Below are positions 7,643-15,879 of a stretch of DNA of 64,000 nt, one piece after another (within the stretch, counting starts at the first letter, position 1; each line of letters starts with the position of its first letter). Source of the stretch: an uncultured Oscillospiraceae bacterium (GTDB taxonomy: Bacteria > Bacillota > Clostridia > Oscillospirales > Acutalibacteraceae). Below the pieces are notes generated by a model. The model did not search any database, was not told the origin of the DNA, and was given only the letters and a program-made list of their open reading frames with translations. The stretch covers positions 62,001 to 126,000 of the forward strand of contig URCA01000003.1 of NCBI GenBank assembly GCA_900546265.1, in the 5' to 3' direction. Made by a program: the position numbers and the translations under genes.

Positions 7643-9381
7643 GCGTTTTCGTCCTCCTTCCTGTAGTTCTCCAGGGATTGCTGTGCTGTCCACAACCGTT
7701 CATACAGGCCGTGATTTTGCAGTAATTCTTCATGGCTGCCGTGTTCGGCGATGTTTCCGCCATCCAGCACATAGATGTTGTCCGCTCGCACCACATTCGC
7801 CAGCCGATGAGAAATGAGGATCACCGTCTTGCCCCTTGCCAGCCGGTGGATTTCTGCCATGATGTCGTTTTCGCTCTCCACATCGATGTTGGAGGTGGCC
7901 TCGTCAAAGATATAGACCGGGCTGTCGTGTAAGAGCGCCCGTGCCAGCGCCAGCCGCTGACATTGCCCGCCAGACAGGTTCGACGCCTTTTCGAGCAGGT
8001 GAGTATCCAGCCCCTGCTCCGCTTTCAGGAATCCGGCAAGGTTCACCCGTTCCAGCACCGCCCACAGCTCGTCATCGGACGCGGAAGGCTTACCCATGAG
8101 CAGGTTATCCCGCACCGTACCCTTGAACAGATAGCTCTGATGGCTGACATAGGTGATATTCCGCAGCAGAGAGCTTTCGTTTATTTCCCGCAGCTCCACG
8201 CCGCCGATGGTGACCGATCCGGTATAGCCCTTGTTCCGTCCCATCAGAATAGAAGCCACTGTCGATTTTCCACAGCCGCTTTCCCCAACCAGAGCCGTGA
8301 AGCTGCCCTGGGGGAACCGTAAATCCACACCATGCAGGATTTCCCGGTCCGGCTCATAGGAAAACTGCAGGCCGGAGCAGACGATGTCATGCTGTAATGG
8401 AAAGCTCTCGGAAACCTCCTGTTTGTGTTCCGGAAGATCCAGCAGGCGGAAGATTTTGTCGCTGGCGGCCATGCCGTTCATGGCGATGTGGAAAAAGCTG
8501 CCCAACTGCCGCATGGGTAGGAAGAAATCCGCTGCCAGCAGGATGATCAGCAGGCAGCCGGCTAACGATACGTGGTTACCCATATATTGCGTCACCGCCA
8601 TGATGACCCCCAGCGCCGCCCCGCCGTATGCAATCAAATCCATGATGGTAATGGAGTTAAGCTGCATGGTGAGTACCTTCATGGTGATTTTGCGGAATTT
8701 CTCGGCCTCCGCGTTCATCTCTTTGTTTTTGAACTCGTCCGCCTGATAGATTTTGAGGGTCGTCAGCCCCTGTAAATTTTCAAGGAAGGTATCCCCCAGC
8801 GCCGTGTACTGCCCCCAGTATTTGGAGAGCAGCTTTTTTGCCCAGGTCTGCACTGCGGCAATGGCTATGGGAATCAGTGGCACGCAAATGAGCAGCACAA
8901 TAGCCGCCGGTACATTTACAAAGCAGAGCACTGCGAACAGGGTCAGCGGAGCCAGCATGGCGTAGAAAAACTGGGGCAGGTAGGCGCCGAAGTAGGTTTC
9001 CAGCTGATCCACGCCTTCCACCGCCACCTGCACCACTTCGCTGGTTTTTACCTGTTCGTTGTAGGAGGCGCCCAGCCGCAGCAGCTTTTCATAGATTTTC
9101 TCCCGCAGGGTTTTCTTGACCGCTTTGGAGGAAAGGTAGCTCATCCGGCTGGCCCCAGTGGTGCAAAGAAAGCGTATCACCAGAGCCAGAACGACCACGG
9201 CCGCCGTCGCCCACAGGGTATGGGAACTGGTATTGCCGTAGTAAAGCCCGGCAAACAGGTTTGTAATGCTGAACATCATGGCGATGTTCGCCGCCAGGGA
9301 GCACCACTGCAATACGACGTTCCCGGCGATGTATTTTCTGCTCTCAGCTACCGTGCCGATGAGCCGTTTGTTGATCATCAT
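7639..9381 (-). CDS. ABC transporter, fused permease/ATPase (CydD-like half of a pair)
   Basis: 580 residues. The N-terminal membrane domain (about 20-310) contains the CydD-like signature GVDQLETYFGAYLPQFFYA followed by LAPLTLFAVLCF. The ATPase domain has Walker A GESGCGKST (near 365), signature LSGGQCQR (near 468) and VYIFDEATSNID. It overlaps the downstream partner by 4 bases and the upstream small membrane gene by 38. It probably forms one heterodimer with its partner. Transport direction and substrate cannot be read from sequence. Confidence 0.85.
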   Translation of the reverse strand: MMINKRLIGTVAESRKYIAGNVVLQWCSLAANIAMMFSITNLFAGLYYGNTSSHTLWATAAVVVLALVIRFLCTTGASRMSYLSSKAVKKTLREKIYEKLLRLGASYNEQVKTSEVVQVAVEGVDQLETYFGAYLPQFFYAMLAPLTLFAVLCFVNVPAAIVLLICVPLIPIAIAAVQTWAKKLLSKYWGQYTALGDTFLENLQGLTTLKIYQADEFKNKEMNAEAEKFRKITMKVLTMQLNSITIMDLIAYGGAALGVIMAVTQYMGNHVSLAGCLLIILLAADFFLPMRQLGSFFHIAMNGMAASDKIFRLLDLPEHKQEVSESFPLQHDIVCSGLQFSYEPDREILHGVDLRFPQGSFTALVGESGCGKSTVASILMGRNKGYTGSVTIGGVELREINESSLLRNITYVSHQSYLFKGTVRDNLLMGKPSASDDELWAVLERVNLAGFLKAEQGLDTHLLEKASNLSGGQCQRLALARALLHDSPVYIFDEATSNIDVESENDIMAEIHRLARGKTVILISHRLANVVRADNIYVLDGGNIAEHGSHEELLQNHGLYERLWTAQQSLENYRKEDENA

Positions 9382-9505
9382 GGTTTCGTCCGCCCTTTAA
9401 AAAATTTTTTGCAGCCTTTTTGATGACCGCGCATAGCGCAAGGATGGCCGCTGAAAACAGGACGGCCAATAGGCCGTATCCCAGAGACTGCATCGCGTCA
9501 TTCAT
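9344..9505 (-). CDS. Small single-pass membrane protein, translationally coupled
   Basis: 53 residues from ATG 9505 to TGA 9344-9346. One hydrophobic segment, GYGLLAVLFSAAILALCAVI, is followed by a basic stretch KKAAKNFLKGGR and a polar tail. It starts inside the end of the DtxR gene (ATGAATGA overlap) and ends 38 bases inside the ABC gene, so all three are coupled. The pattern recalls OadG-like small transporter subunits, a weak resemblance. It may be an accessory subunit of the ABC pair. The gene is easily missed because of its size and overlaps. Confidence 0.55.
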   Translation of the reverse strand: MNDAMQSLGYGLLAVLFSAAILALCAVIKKAAKNFLKGGRNHDDQQTAHRHGS

Positions 9506-9878
9506 CCCCGTCCGCCTTCTTTCTTTTTGTCAGCCCCTTAATGGCCTCGTAGCTTTCCGGGCTGACGGCGTGCTCCATGAGGCAGGCGTCCGCCGCGGCT
9601 GTTTTCCCGTCTACGCCCAGATCCTCCAACAGCGTCCGGAAGGTCTGGTGCCGTTCGTAGGTGGCCTTTGCGATTTTCAATCCCGCTTTCGTCAGGCAAA
9701 CGGCGTGGTTTTCGTCCCGCGTCAGGTATCCCTCCCGTTCCAGCGCCTTGAGGGAAACGGAGACTGTCGGCTTGGATACGCCCAGCTCCTCCGCGATATG
9801 TGCGCCGTGGACTTCCGTCTTTTGGGACAGCAGGTAAATGGTTTTCAGGTAATCTTCCGTTGTGCGTCTGAGCTTCAT
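9498..9878 (-). CDS. DtxR/MntR-family metal-dependent transcriptional repressor
   Basis: 126 residues. The N-terminal winged helix reads TTEDYLKTIYLLSQ, then HIAEELGVSKPTVSVSLKAL and EREGYLTRD. Its SxPTVS recognition helix matches DtxR more than MntR. The dimerisation/metal part keeps the typical ligands: YERHQTFRTLL and DACLMEH (Cys, Glu, His). There is no SH3-like third domain, so the length is that of short MntR-like members. It lies inside the haem operon and is the best in-window candidate for binding the RGTTAG-N6-CTAACY boxes. Whether it senses Fe or Mn cannot be told. A coupled small membrane gene follows. Confidence 0.85.
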   Translation of the reverse strand: MKLRRTTEDYLKTIYLLSQKTEVHGAHIAEELGVSKPTVSVSLKALEREGYLTRDENHAVCLTKAGLKIAKATYERHQTFRTLLEDLGVDGKTAAADACLMEHAVSPESYEAIKGLTKRKKADGDE

Positions 9879-9905
9879 CGAAGCCGCATCCTCCTTCCTT
9901 TCCGC

Positions 9906-10682
9906 TTACACCGGAATGACAAAGGGCTTGCCGTCTACGGTCCGGATATCCAGATTCACATCATAAACTTCCCGAACCAGCTCGCCTGTGAGGATTTCTT
10001 CCGGCAGGCCGTGGGCGATCATTTTCCCGTCCTTCATGGCGACGATCTCGTCGCTGTAATACAGCGACTGGTTGATGTCGTGGAGCACCATGACGATGGT
10101 GATGCCGTATTCCCGGTTTAACTGCCGGATAAGCTTTAAGATTTGCAGCTGATAGCGGATATCCAGATAGGTGGTGGGCTCGTCGAGAAACAGCACCTTC
10201 GTATCCTGCGCCAGCGCCATGGCGATCCATATCCGCTGTTTCTGCCCGCCGGACAGTTCGGAAACCGGCTTGTCCTTATGCTTGTAGGTATGGGTGATCT
10301 CCATCGCCCGGCGGATTTTTTCCTCGTCCTCCTTGGGATCGGGAGAAAGTCCCATGGTATGGTACGGCGTCCGGCCGTAGCCCACCAGCTTTTCCACGCT
10401 CAGATCCACTGGAGCCGTGTTGTACTGGTGGACGATGGAAACCTCCCGGGCAAAATCCTTCAGGCGCATTTCGGCAATATTGCCGCCCCGCAGCAGGATT
10501 TCACCTTCGTCCGGTTTCAGGTTTTTGGTCATCAGGTTGAAAAGAGTGCTCTTGCCGCAGCCGTTGGCGCCGATGAGGGTGGTGATTTTCCCTTCGTGAA
10601 GCTCCAGGTCGAGGTTCTTCAGCACCTGCTGTCTGCCGTAGGCGAAGGAAAGGTTTTTGACGGTAAACACGTTATTGTCCAT
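9906..10682 (-). CDS. Iron-chelate/haem ABC transporter ATPase (FecE/HmuV type)
   Basis: 258 residues. Walker A GANGCGKST at about 37-45, Q-loop VHQYNTAP, signature ELSGGQKQR near 140, Walker B VLFLDEPTTYLD near 162, and switch His in MVLHDINQS. The arrangement, with TTYLD after the Walker B, is that of FecE/FepC-type importer ATPases. The gene start overlaps the permease stop by 11 bases, and the gene order permease-ATPase-repressor is continuous. It powers uptake of ligand delivered by the lipoprotein encoded upstream. Confidence 0.9.
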   Translation of the reverse strand: MDNNVFTVKNLSFAYGRQQVLKNLDLELHEGKITTLIGANGCGKSTLFNLMTKNLKPDEGEILLRGGNIAEMRLKDFAREVSIVHQYNTAPVDLSVEKLVGYGRTPYHTMGLSPDPKEDEEKIRRAMEITHTYKHKDKPVSELSGGQKQRIWIAMALAQDTKVLFLDEPTTYLDIRYQLQILKLIRQLNREYGITIVMVLHDINQSLYYSDEIVAMKDGKMIAHGLPEEILTGELVREVYDVNLDIRTVDGKPFVIPV

Positions 10683-11664
10683 AGCTTTGTTTCGACCTCC
10701 TAAGCAGCAGGATAAAGAACGGGCCGCCTACCACCGACATGATAATGGCCGCGCTGATTTCATAAGGCGCCGCAATGGTGCGTCCCACCGTATCTGCCAG
10801 CAACAGGGTGAATGCTCCCAGCAGGATGGAATAGGGCACCAGCACCTTGTGATTGCTCCCCACCAGCAGCCTTGCGATATGCGGGACGATCAGCCCCAAA
10901 AAGCTGATGGGGCCAATGATGGCGGTGGAAATGCTTGCCAGCAAAACCGCAATCACCGAAATGATGATCCGGCTGCGGGTGACGTTCACGCCAAGGCTCC
11001 GCGCCGTTTTATCCTCCAGCGCCAGCAGGTTGCACTGTCCCAGCACAAAGACGGAGGCGATCGAACCGATGACCACATAGAGTAACAGCGTCTGGAAATC
11101 GTCCCATGTTTTCATAGTGATGTTGGCATTGACAATGCTGGCGACGCCGGAATAATTGCTCCCCGTACCGGAGTTGAAGGCGCTCATGAGTCCCGTAAAC
11201 ATAGCATTGACCGCCACGCCCACGAGAATAATGCGCAGAGGCGACAGCCCGCCCTTCCACGAAAGGGAGTAGACCAGCAAAAAGGCGATCATCCCGCCTA
11301 AAAATGCGAACAAAGGCGTGAAAAAATAGAGGGTGGGCACAAAGGCGGTAATGAGCACCGCCGTCAGGCTGGCCCCGGAGCTGACGCCGATAATGCCGGG
11401 GTCGGCCAGCGGGTTTTTCATCACGGCCTGCAGCAACACGCCGGATACGGCGGTTGCCGCGCCGCCGAAAATGGCGATGAGAATGCGGGGAAACCGCAGG
11501 TCGTAAATGGTCGCCACGTTTTCGTTGTATTCAATAAAGAGTCCTTTGAACAGCTCCAAGGGCGTCACCTTCAGGCTGCCGGTGTTGACGGCAACCAGGA
11601 ACAGCGCCAGCAGCCCCAGAGCAGTAATCACAAAGGAGAGGATTTTCTTTCGGTTGCTTACCAT
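10672..11664 (-). CDS. FecCD-family iron-chelate/haem ABC permease
   Basis: 330 residues from ATG 11664, which has AAAAGGAGA 8 nt upstream; a TTG six bases earlier is less likely. About nine to ten membrane helices. FecCD signatures include LRFPRILIAIFGGAATAVSG, VLLQAVMKNPLADPGIIGV, GASLTAVL, and GPISFLGLIVPHIARLLVG. It homodimerises in importers of haem, siderophores or cobalamin. It lies between the substrate-binding lipoprotein and the ATPase. A terminator-like hairpin just upstream would lower its expression relative to the binding protein. Confidence 0.92.
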   Translation of the reverse strand: MVSNRKKILSFVITALGLLALFLVAVNTGSLKVTPLELFKGLFIEYNENVATIYDLRFPRILIAIFGGAATAVSGVLLQAVMKNPLADPGIIGVSSGASLTAVLITAFVPTLYFFTPLFAFLGGMIAFLLVYSLSWKGGLSPLRIILVGVAVNAMFTGLMSAFNSGTGSNYSGVASIVNANITMKTWDDFQTLLLYVVIGSIASVFVLGQCNLLALEDKTARSLGVNVTRSRIIISVIAVLLASISTAIIGPISFLGLIVPHIARLLVGSNHKVLVPYSILLGAFTLLLADTVGRTIAAPYEISAAIIMSVVGGPFFILLLRRSKQSYGQ

Positions 11665-11683
11665 AAGCAAAATCTCCTTTTGG

Positions 11684-11723
11684 AAAAACGGCCGGGATTC
11701 CCCCGACAGGAAAAGCCCGGCCG
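11684..11723 (-). terminator. Intra-operon terminator/attenuator between lipoprotein and permease
   Basis: On the minus strand, CGGCCGGG and CCCGGCCG arms (11689-11696 and 11716-11723) are followed by TTTTT (11684-11688). Partial termination here would give more binding protein than permease, a common ABC importer design. Confidence 0.7.
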
Positions 11724-11741
11724 CCTTGTGTTTTTTCAGGG

Positions 11742-12638
11742 TTATTCCTCGCCGTAAAGCATGGGCTGAAGCGCTTTCAGCGCCTCCTCATAGCTGAAAT
11801 TGGCGCTCATATTGAACAGGTCGGAATCCAGATCGTACACCCGGCCCTCCTGCACCGCCTTGAAATGCTGCCAGATGTCGTTGGTGGAAAATTCCTCCGC
11901 AAACATCTTCCTGGCCTCATCCGGCAAGCCGTGGGCTGCCCGGAGGATAACGTCCGGCTCCTTGGTTTTCATATCCTCGGTGTTGGCGAACAGGAATTCC
12001 TGCCCGTCCCCATCGCCGTAAACATTAGTGCCGCCCGCCAGCTTCACCAGGCTGCCTACATAACTGTTGTCAGTTGCGATGATATACGAACCGGGCAGGC
12101 CCATGAGCACCAGTACCTTGGATGATTCCTTACCGGCGTTTTTTTCTGCAAATTCCGTCATAAAGGAATCGAATTCCTCCAGCATGACAGCCGCTTCTTC
12201 CTCCCGGCCGAATTTCTGTCCCAGCCCTTCAATAGAGGCGTACATTCCTTCTACGCTTTTGAGGTTTAAAAACAGAGAACTGACCCCGATGGAAGCGTAT
12301 TTGGGCTGCAGGTCGTTTTGCAGAGAGCTGGGGGACAGGATGTAGTCGGGGTCGAGGGATTTAATGATTTCCAGATCCGGATTCATCGCCATGCCCACGG
12401 TGGTAACGCCGTCATACCGCTCCGGCAGCTCGCTGGTGGACTGGCAGATGCCCACCAGGTCAAGATTCAGCCGGTTACAGATCTGCGCTACCGCCGGGGA
12501 GGTGGCTACCAGGCGGACTTCACCGCTTTCATTGGCGTTTGTACTACCGGTTTCCTCCGGGTGCTGGTTGACGCAGCCGGTGACGGACAGCGCCATCACA
12601 CCGGCTAAAACAAGGGATAGGATTTTTTTGAGTTTCAT
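11742..12638 (-). CDS. Haem/iron-chelate substrate-binding lipoprotein (FepB/HtsA/IsdE type)
   Basis: 298 residues from ATG 12638 with GGAAGG upstream; GTG 12647 is the alternative. The signal peptide ends in a lipobox (SVTGC). The mature protein shows the periplasmic-binding-protein 2 pattern of iron-chelate carriers: VRLVATSPAVAQICNRL, LDPDYILSPSS, KVLVLMGLPGSYIIATDNSY, and PDVILRAAHG. It is probably anchored on the outer face of the membrane and passes haem or a chelate to the FecCD permease. The neighbouring Shp-like and NEAT proteins make haem the likely ligand. The substrate is inferred. Confidence 0.88.
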   Translation of the reverse strand: MKLKKILSLVLAGVMALSVTGCVNQHPEETGSTNANESGEVRLVATSPAVAQICNRLNLDLVGICQSTSELPERYDGVTTVGMAMNPDLEIIKSLDPDYILSPSSLQNDLQPKYASIGVSSLFLNLKSVEGMYASIEGLGQKFGREEEAAVMLEEFDSFMTEFAEKNAGKESSKVLVLMGLPGSYIIATDNSYVGSLVKLAGGTNVYGDGDGQEFLFANTEDMKTKEPDVILRAAHGLPDEARKMFAEEFSTNDIWQHFKAVQEGRVYDLDSDLFNMSANFSYEEALKALQPMLYGEE

Positions 12639-12653
12639 TGCCCGCACCTTCCC

Positions 12654-13583
12654 TTACTTTTTCTGAAAGGGGTTCTTACCCCTTCTGAAGAAGCAGAAGT
12701 ACCACACACAGCCTCCCGCAATGGCAACAATCACAATGCCACCGATGACCCACCAGATCACCGGATTGCCGGTGCTGCTGTCCTGCTCCGCTTCGGTGGA
12801 GGTATCGCTCACCTTGTTGCCGGAAGCATCGAACTCTTCCAGGCCAAGAGCTTCGGAGGAACTGTCTTCGCTGGAAGAATCAGCGGAAGACGCATTGCTG
12901 CTGGATGCTTCCGAAGAGGAAGGATCTGCGGAGCTTGGTGCCTGACTGGAAGAGGGTGTCTGCTCCGATGAGGTCTGGCTGGATGGAGTCTGCGTCTGCG
13001 GGGTGGTTACCGCAGGCTGCTCCGGTTCCGGCTCAGGCTCCTGCACCGTAATGCTGGTGACGAAATCCCCGGAGCCGGACTGGAGGTTCCCAACCGTTAT
13101 GTAGAAGATCACGTCCCGTCCCATGGGGATCACATACATATTGCAGCGGATGATGGCGTTTTCGCTGGGTACCTGCATCCGGAAGTCGGTGGTATTGTTG
13201 GTGAAATCCTCCTGCATGACTGTAGCGGAAACCGATGAAAAATTCCCGTTCCGGCTGCCGTCCACCTGAAACTGCGGATTCTGGATATTGTCCATAAGGT
13301 TGAGCCGCACGGTAACAAAGGTATTACCCTGCGGATCCACTTCAACCAGAGCAGCCTTGTTAAGGGCACTGTCGGTCATGGACTGGCCCAGGACGTAGGA
13401 ACCCTCGCCGCCGGAATCCTCGATGACCCCGGTGGTAGGATGGCGGTAATGGGAGGTCGCGGTTGCGGTATAGATGCCGTTAGATGCTGCTAACACTGGT
13501 ATGGAAGTAATGCCCGCCACAAGGGCGAGCATCACCACCATACTGCATATTGCCCTTTTCAGCTTTGATGCAGTATTTGTCAT
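12654..13583 (-). CDS. Cell-surface haem-binding protein with Shp-like domain
   Basis: 309 residues. Signal peptide (ending near VLAAS) and an immunoglobulin-like haem-binding domain at about 35-185: GIYTATATSHYRHPTTG, EDSGGEGSYVLGQSM, NMYVIPMGRDVIFYI. This matches the Shp family of streptococcal and clostridial haem carriers. Shp ligates haem by two Met residues, and Met69 and Met154 here fall at corresponding places (inferred). Residues 185-270 are a Pro/Ser/Thr/Glu-rich wall-spanning linker, followed by a membrane segment (VIWWVIGGIVIVAIAGGCVW) and a basic tail, with no clear LPXTG. It probably relays haem from the NEAT receptor to the lipoprotein. Confidence 0.82.
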   Translation of the reverse strand: MTNTASKLKRAICSMVVMLALVAGITSIPVLAASNGIYTATATSHYRHPTTGVIEDSGGEGSYVLGQSMTDSALNKAALVEVDPQGNTFVTVRLNLMDNIQNPQFQVDGSRNGNFSSVSATVMQEDFTNNTTDFRMQVPSENAIIRCNMYVIPMGRDVIFYITVGNLQSGSGDFVTSITVQEPEPEPEQPAVTTPQTQTPSSQTSSEQTPSSSQAPSSADPSSSEASSSNASSADSSSEDSSSEALGLEEFDASGNKVSDTSTEAEQDSSTGNPVIWWVIGGIVIVAIAGGCVWYFCFFRRGKNPFQKK

Positions 13584-13599
13584 ATTGTTTCTCCTTTGT

Positions 13600-15879
13600 T
13601 TAGGCTTCGTTGGACTTGCGCTTTCTGGTCACCAGAGTAACACCCATCATGCCCGCAGCGGCCAAGGCCAGCAGAGCAAACACCGCCACGTTGGAGTCGT
13701 CGCCGGTCTGGGGGATGTTGGCCGTGTTTTCCGCATCGGTGATGGTGCTGCCTTTTTCCACCAGCGCATAGGTTCCGGCGGTCCGGGTGATGACGGTGTA
13801 GTAGCCGTCCTCTACCGCACCTCTTACCAACACCTTGCCGCCATCGGCCAAACGGTATACTGCCAGATTAGCGGAATCATAACCTGCGGCAATGGGAAGG
13901 CTAATGCTCACCGTACCGTTGGGAGTTACTTCATTGCCGTCTGCATCCAGGAATTTCACATTATAGAGCTTGAATTTTTTGCCCACATCGCTGAGGGAAG
14001 AAACCGCGTTGTCATAGTCAGCGCCTTTGGTGATTTCGGAAACCACGATCTGCACGCCCTCATCGAATACGCCTTCATCAGCATGAACCTTCACGCCGGT
14101 TTTGGAATCCGTGTAATCTACTGCAGAGGACTGTTGCTCTAATTCTTCTGAGGGATTCAGTTCATAATCATCTGAAACTTTTACCGCATCACTCAAATCG
14201 ATTTTGAGACGGCAGCTTAACCACCCGTCTGTCGCTGCTCCAACCGCATCCATAGGCGTATACGGTACTTTCATTTTCATATTGACATATTCTGTATCCA
14301 GGCTGTCCAATTCAATTGAAAATACCTTGATGTATTCAAGTTCATGTGCGGTTCCGTCGTATTTCGTATTTGTTGTAAAGAAAGCTGTTTCTTCAACAGT
14401 CACCTCAGAACCATCTACGCAAGCCATATCTGTGATCGCCGTCGTATAGCCGGAAACTCGTACAGGTTTTGTCGCCACATACAATGTATACTTTCCGTTT
14501 TCTTCTACAACAAGCATATCTTCCACATCAACAAACGCCACGTTACCCATAGATGCCTGATTTGAATATGCGTGCCATAACTGAACATCTGTCGTGTAAC
14601 GTCCAGGCCCAAGTACTACGGGTTTTTCATCATCGCCAGGATCAACGCTTGTGTCTTTTGTATAAGTAGCGGAGGCAATAGCACTGTCGGTCAGGCCATC
14701 TTTCACGGCAATCGCTTTTACCGTTGTCGTATCCGACACGGTAAATTCGCCCGTATACTTGATACCATTCGATATACTCGGCACAGAACCATCTAAAGTG
14801 TAATAAATATCGGCGCCTTCCGTTGCGCAGGTGATGGAAACCTGAATGCTGTCAGAAAAGCTCCCGCTGTTTGTCAACACAGGCGTTGCCACCTGATCGC
14901 CCGCTTCACTCAGCCACTTAGCGGTAGACCAATCAGGAACAAGTTTTGCACTCTGATGGTCATTCCCCATCGCATCGACATTAACACGGATGTAGAAATA
15001 ATCTTCACCGGTCGTATCTCTGGTAAATTCAAATACGTTGCCATAATCGGCCTTTGTACCGTCCAGTCCCTCTTCGTTGACAGTGCTTAAAATTTCAGCT
15101 AACTGACTGTCCAACTCGTAATCGCTGGGAGCGCCGGTCGGGGCTTCTGTCCCGGGGATATTCCACAGCTGAAGAAGATGACCAATGATACCGTCCTGAT
15201 TTCTGGCTTTTACTTTCAATGTATACGTTGCCGCCCCATTGCTGATTTCCACAGTCATAGGTCCGTCGATTACGTCATTTGCCATGGAATAGTCCTGCTC
15301 AAAAGCTTTCATAATGGAATAGTCCACTTCGTATACACCGTCCGGCAAAGCTGCTTTCTGGGCATTGTCCCAATCCATAACAATCTTTGCGCTCTGGTGA
15401 GTATCTCCCATCGCATCAACATCAACTCTGATATAGAAATATTCCTCACCGGAACTGTCGCGGGTAAATTTCAACATACGGGGATAATCCGCATTCGTAC
15501 CATCCAGCCCCGCTTCATTAACCGTTGTCAATACAACTGCTTTCTGTTCATCAAGCTCATAATCTTCCGGGGCGCCGGTTGGAGCGTCTGTACCTGGAAT
15601 GTTCCACACCTGGAGCAGATGACCCACTATGCCATCCTGATCTCTTTTTTTGACTGTCATGTAGTAATTGGATTTCAGCGTTCCGTCTTCATCCTTATAT
15701 ACCTGAACAATCATATCACCGTCTACCGCATCATCCGCCATAGAATAATCCTGTTCAAAAGCTTTCCAGATACGGTAGGGAACTGCGTAAATGCCGGGCT
15801 CCGTGGCCGCAATGACAGGTTCCTCTTCTTGGGCTAGGAAAATAATATCATAACTCTTGGAAAAGGATTTTCTCGCCAT
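13600..15879 (-). CDS. NEAT-domain haem receptor, C-terminal half (split by frameshift)
   Basis: 759 codons open in this frame, but there is no ribosome binding site before the ATG and no signal peptide. It holds two tandem NEAT-like repeats (residues 28-175 and 177-321, both with AFEQDYSMA, GHLLQ(V/L)WNIPGT and HQSAK(I/L)V). A chitobiase-C-like Ig domain (ADIYYTLDGSVPS) follows, then another NEAT-like domain (YTTDVQLWHAYSNQASMGN) and a ZU5-like segment. A cell-wall anchor (NIPQTGDD, hydrophobic stretch, TRKRK) ends the protein. The frame joins the upstream half if one A is removed from the run at 15868-15871. As it stands, this half would be expressed only by frameshifting or reinitiation. 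Confidence 0.8.
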   Translation of the reverse strand: MARKSFSKSYDIIFLAQEEEPVIAATEPGIYAVPYRIWKAFEQDYSMADDAVDGDMIVQVYKDEDGTLKSNYYMTVKKRDQDGIVGHLLQVWNIPGTDAPTGAPEDYELDEQKAVVLTTVNEAGLDGTNADYPRMLKFTRDSSGEEYFYIRVDVDAMGDTHQSAKIVMDWDNAQKAALPDGVYEVDYSIMKAFEQDYSMANDVIDGPMTVEISNGAATYTLKVKARNQDGIIGHLLQLWNIPGTEAPTGAPSDYELDSQLAEILSTVNEEGLDGTKADYGNVFEFTRDTTGEDYFYIRVNVDAMGNDHQSAKLVPDWSTAKWLSEAGDQVATPVLTNSGSFSDSIQVSITCATEGADIYYTLDGSVPSISNGIKYTGEFTVSDTTTVKAIAVKDGLTDSAIASATYTKDTSVDPGDDEKPVVLGPGRYTTDVQLWHAYSNQASMGNVAFVDVEDMLVVEENGKYTLYVATKPVRVSGYTTAITDMACVDGSEVTVEETAFFTTNTKYDGTAHELEYIKVFSIELDSLDTEYVNMKMKVPYTPMDAVGAATDGWLSCRLKIDLSDAVKVSDDYELNPSEELEQQSSAVDYTDSKTGVKVHADEGVFDEGVQIVVSEITKGADYDNAVSSLSDVGKKFKLYNVKFLDADGNEVTPNGTVSISLPIAAGYDSANLAVYRLADGGKVLVRGAVEDGYYTVITRTAGTYALVEKGSTITDAENTANIPQTGDDSNVAVFALLALAAAGMMGVTLVTRKRKSNEA
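14916..15798 (-). repeat. Tandem duplication of a NEAT-like domain
   Basis: Two adjacent units of about 440 bases (15354-15798 and 14916-15351) encode closely similar domains with shared AFEQDYSMA, KRDQDG/ARNQDG, GHLLQ(V/L)WNIPGT(D/E)APTGAP and VDAMG(D/N). Divergence is moderate, so this is an older domain duplication. Confidence 0.75.

Noticed and set aside
9498..9878. Calling the repressor MntR
   Set aside because: It has MntR-like length, but the recognition helix SKPTVS is closer to DtxR. The metal cannot be assigned.
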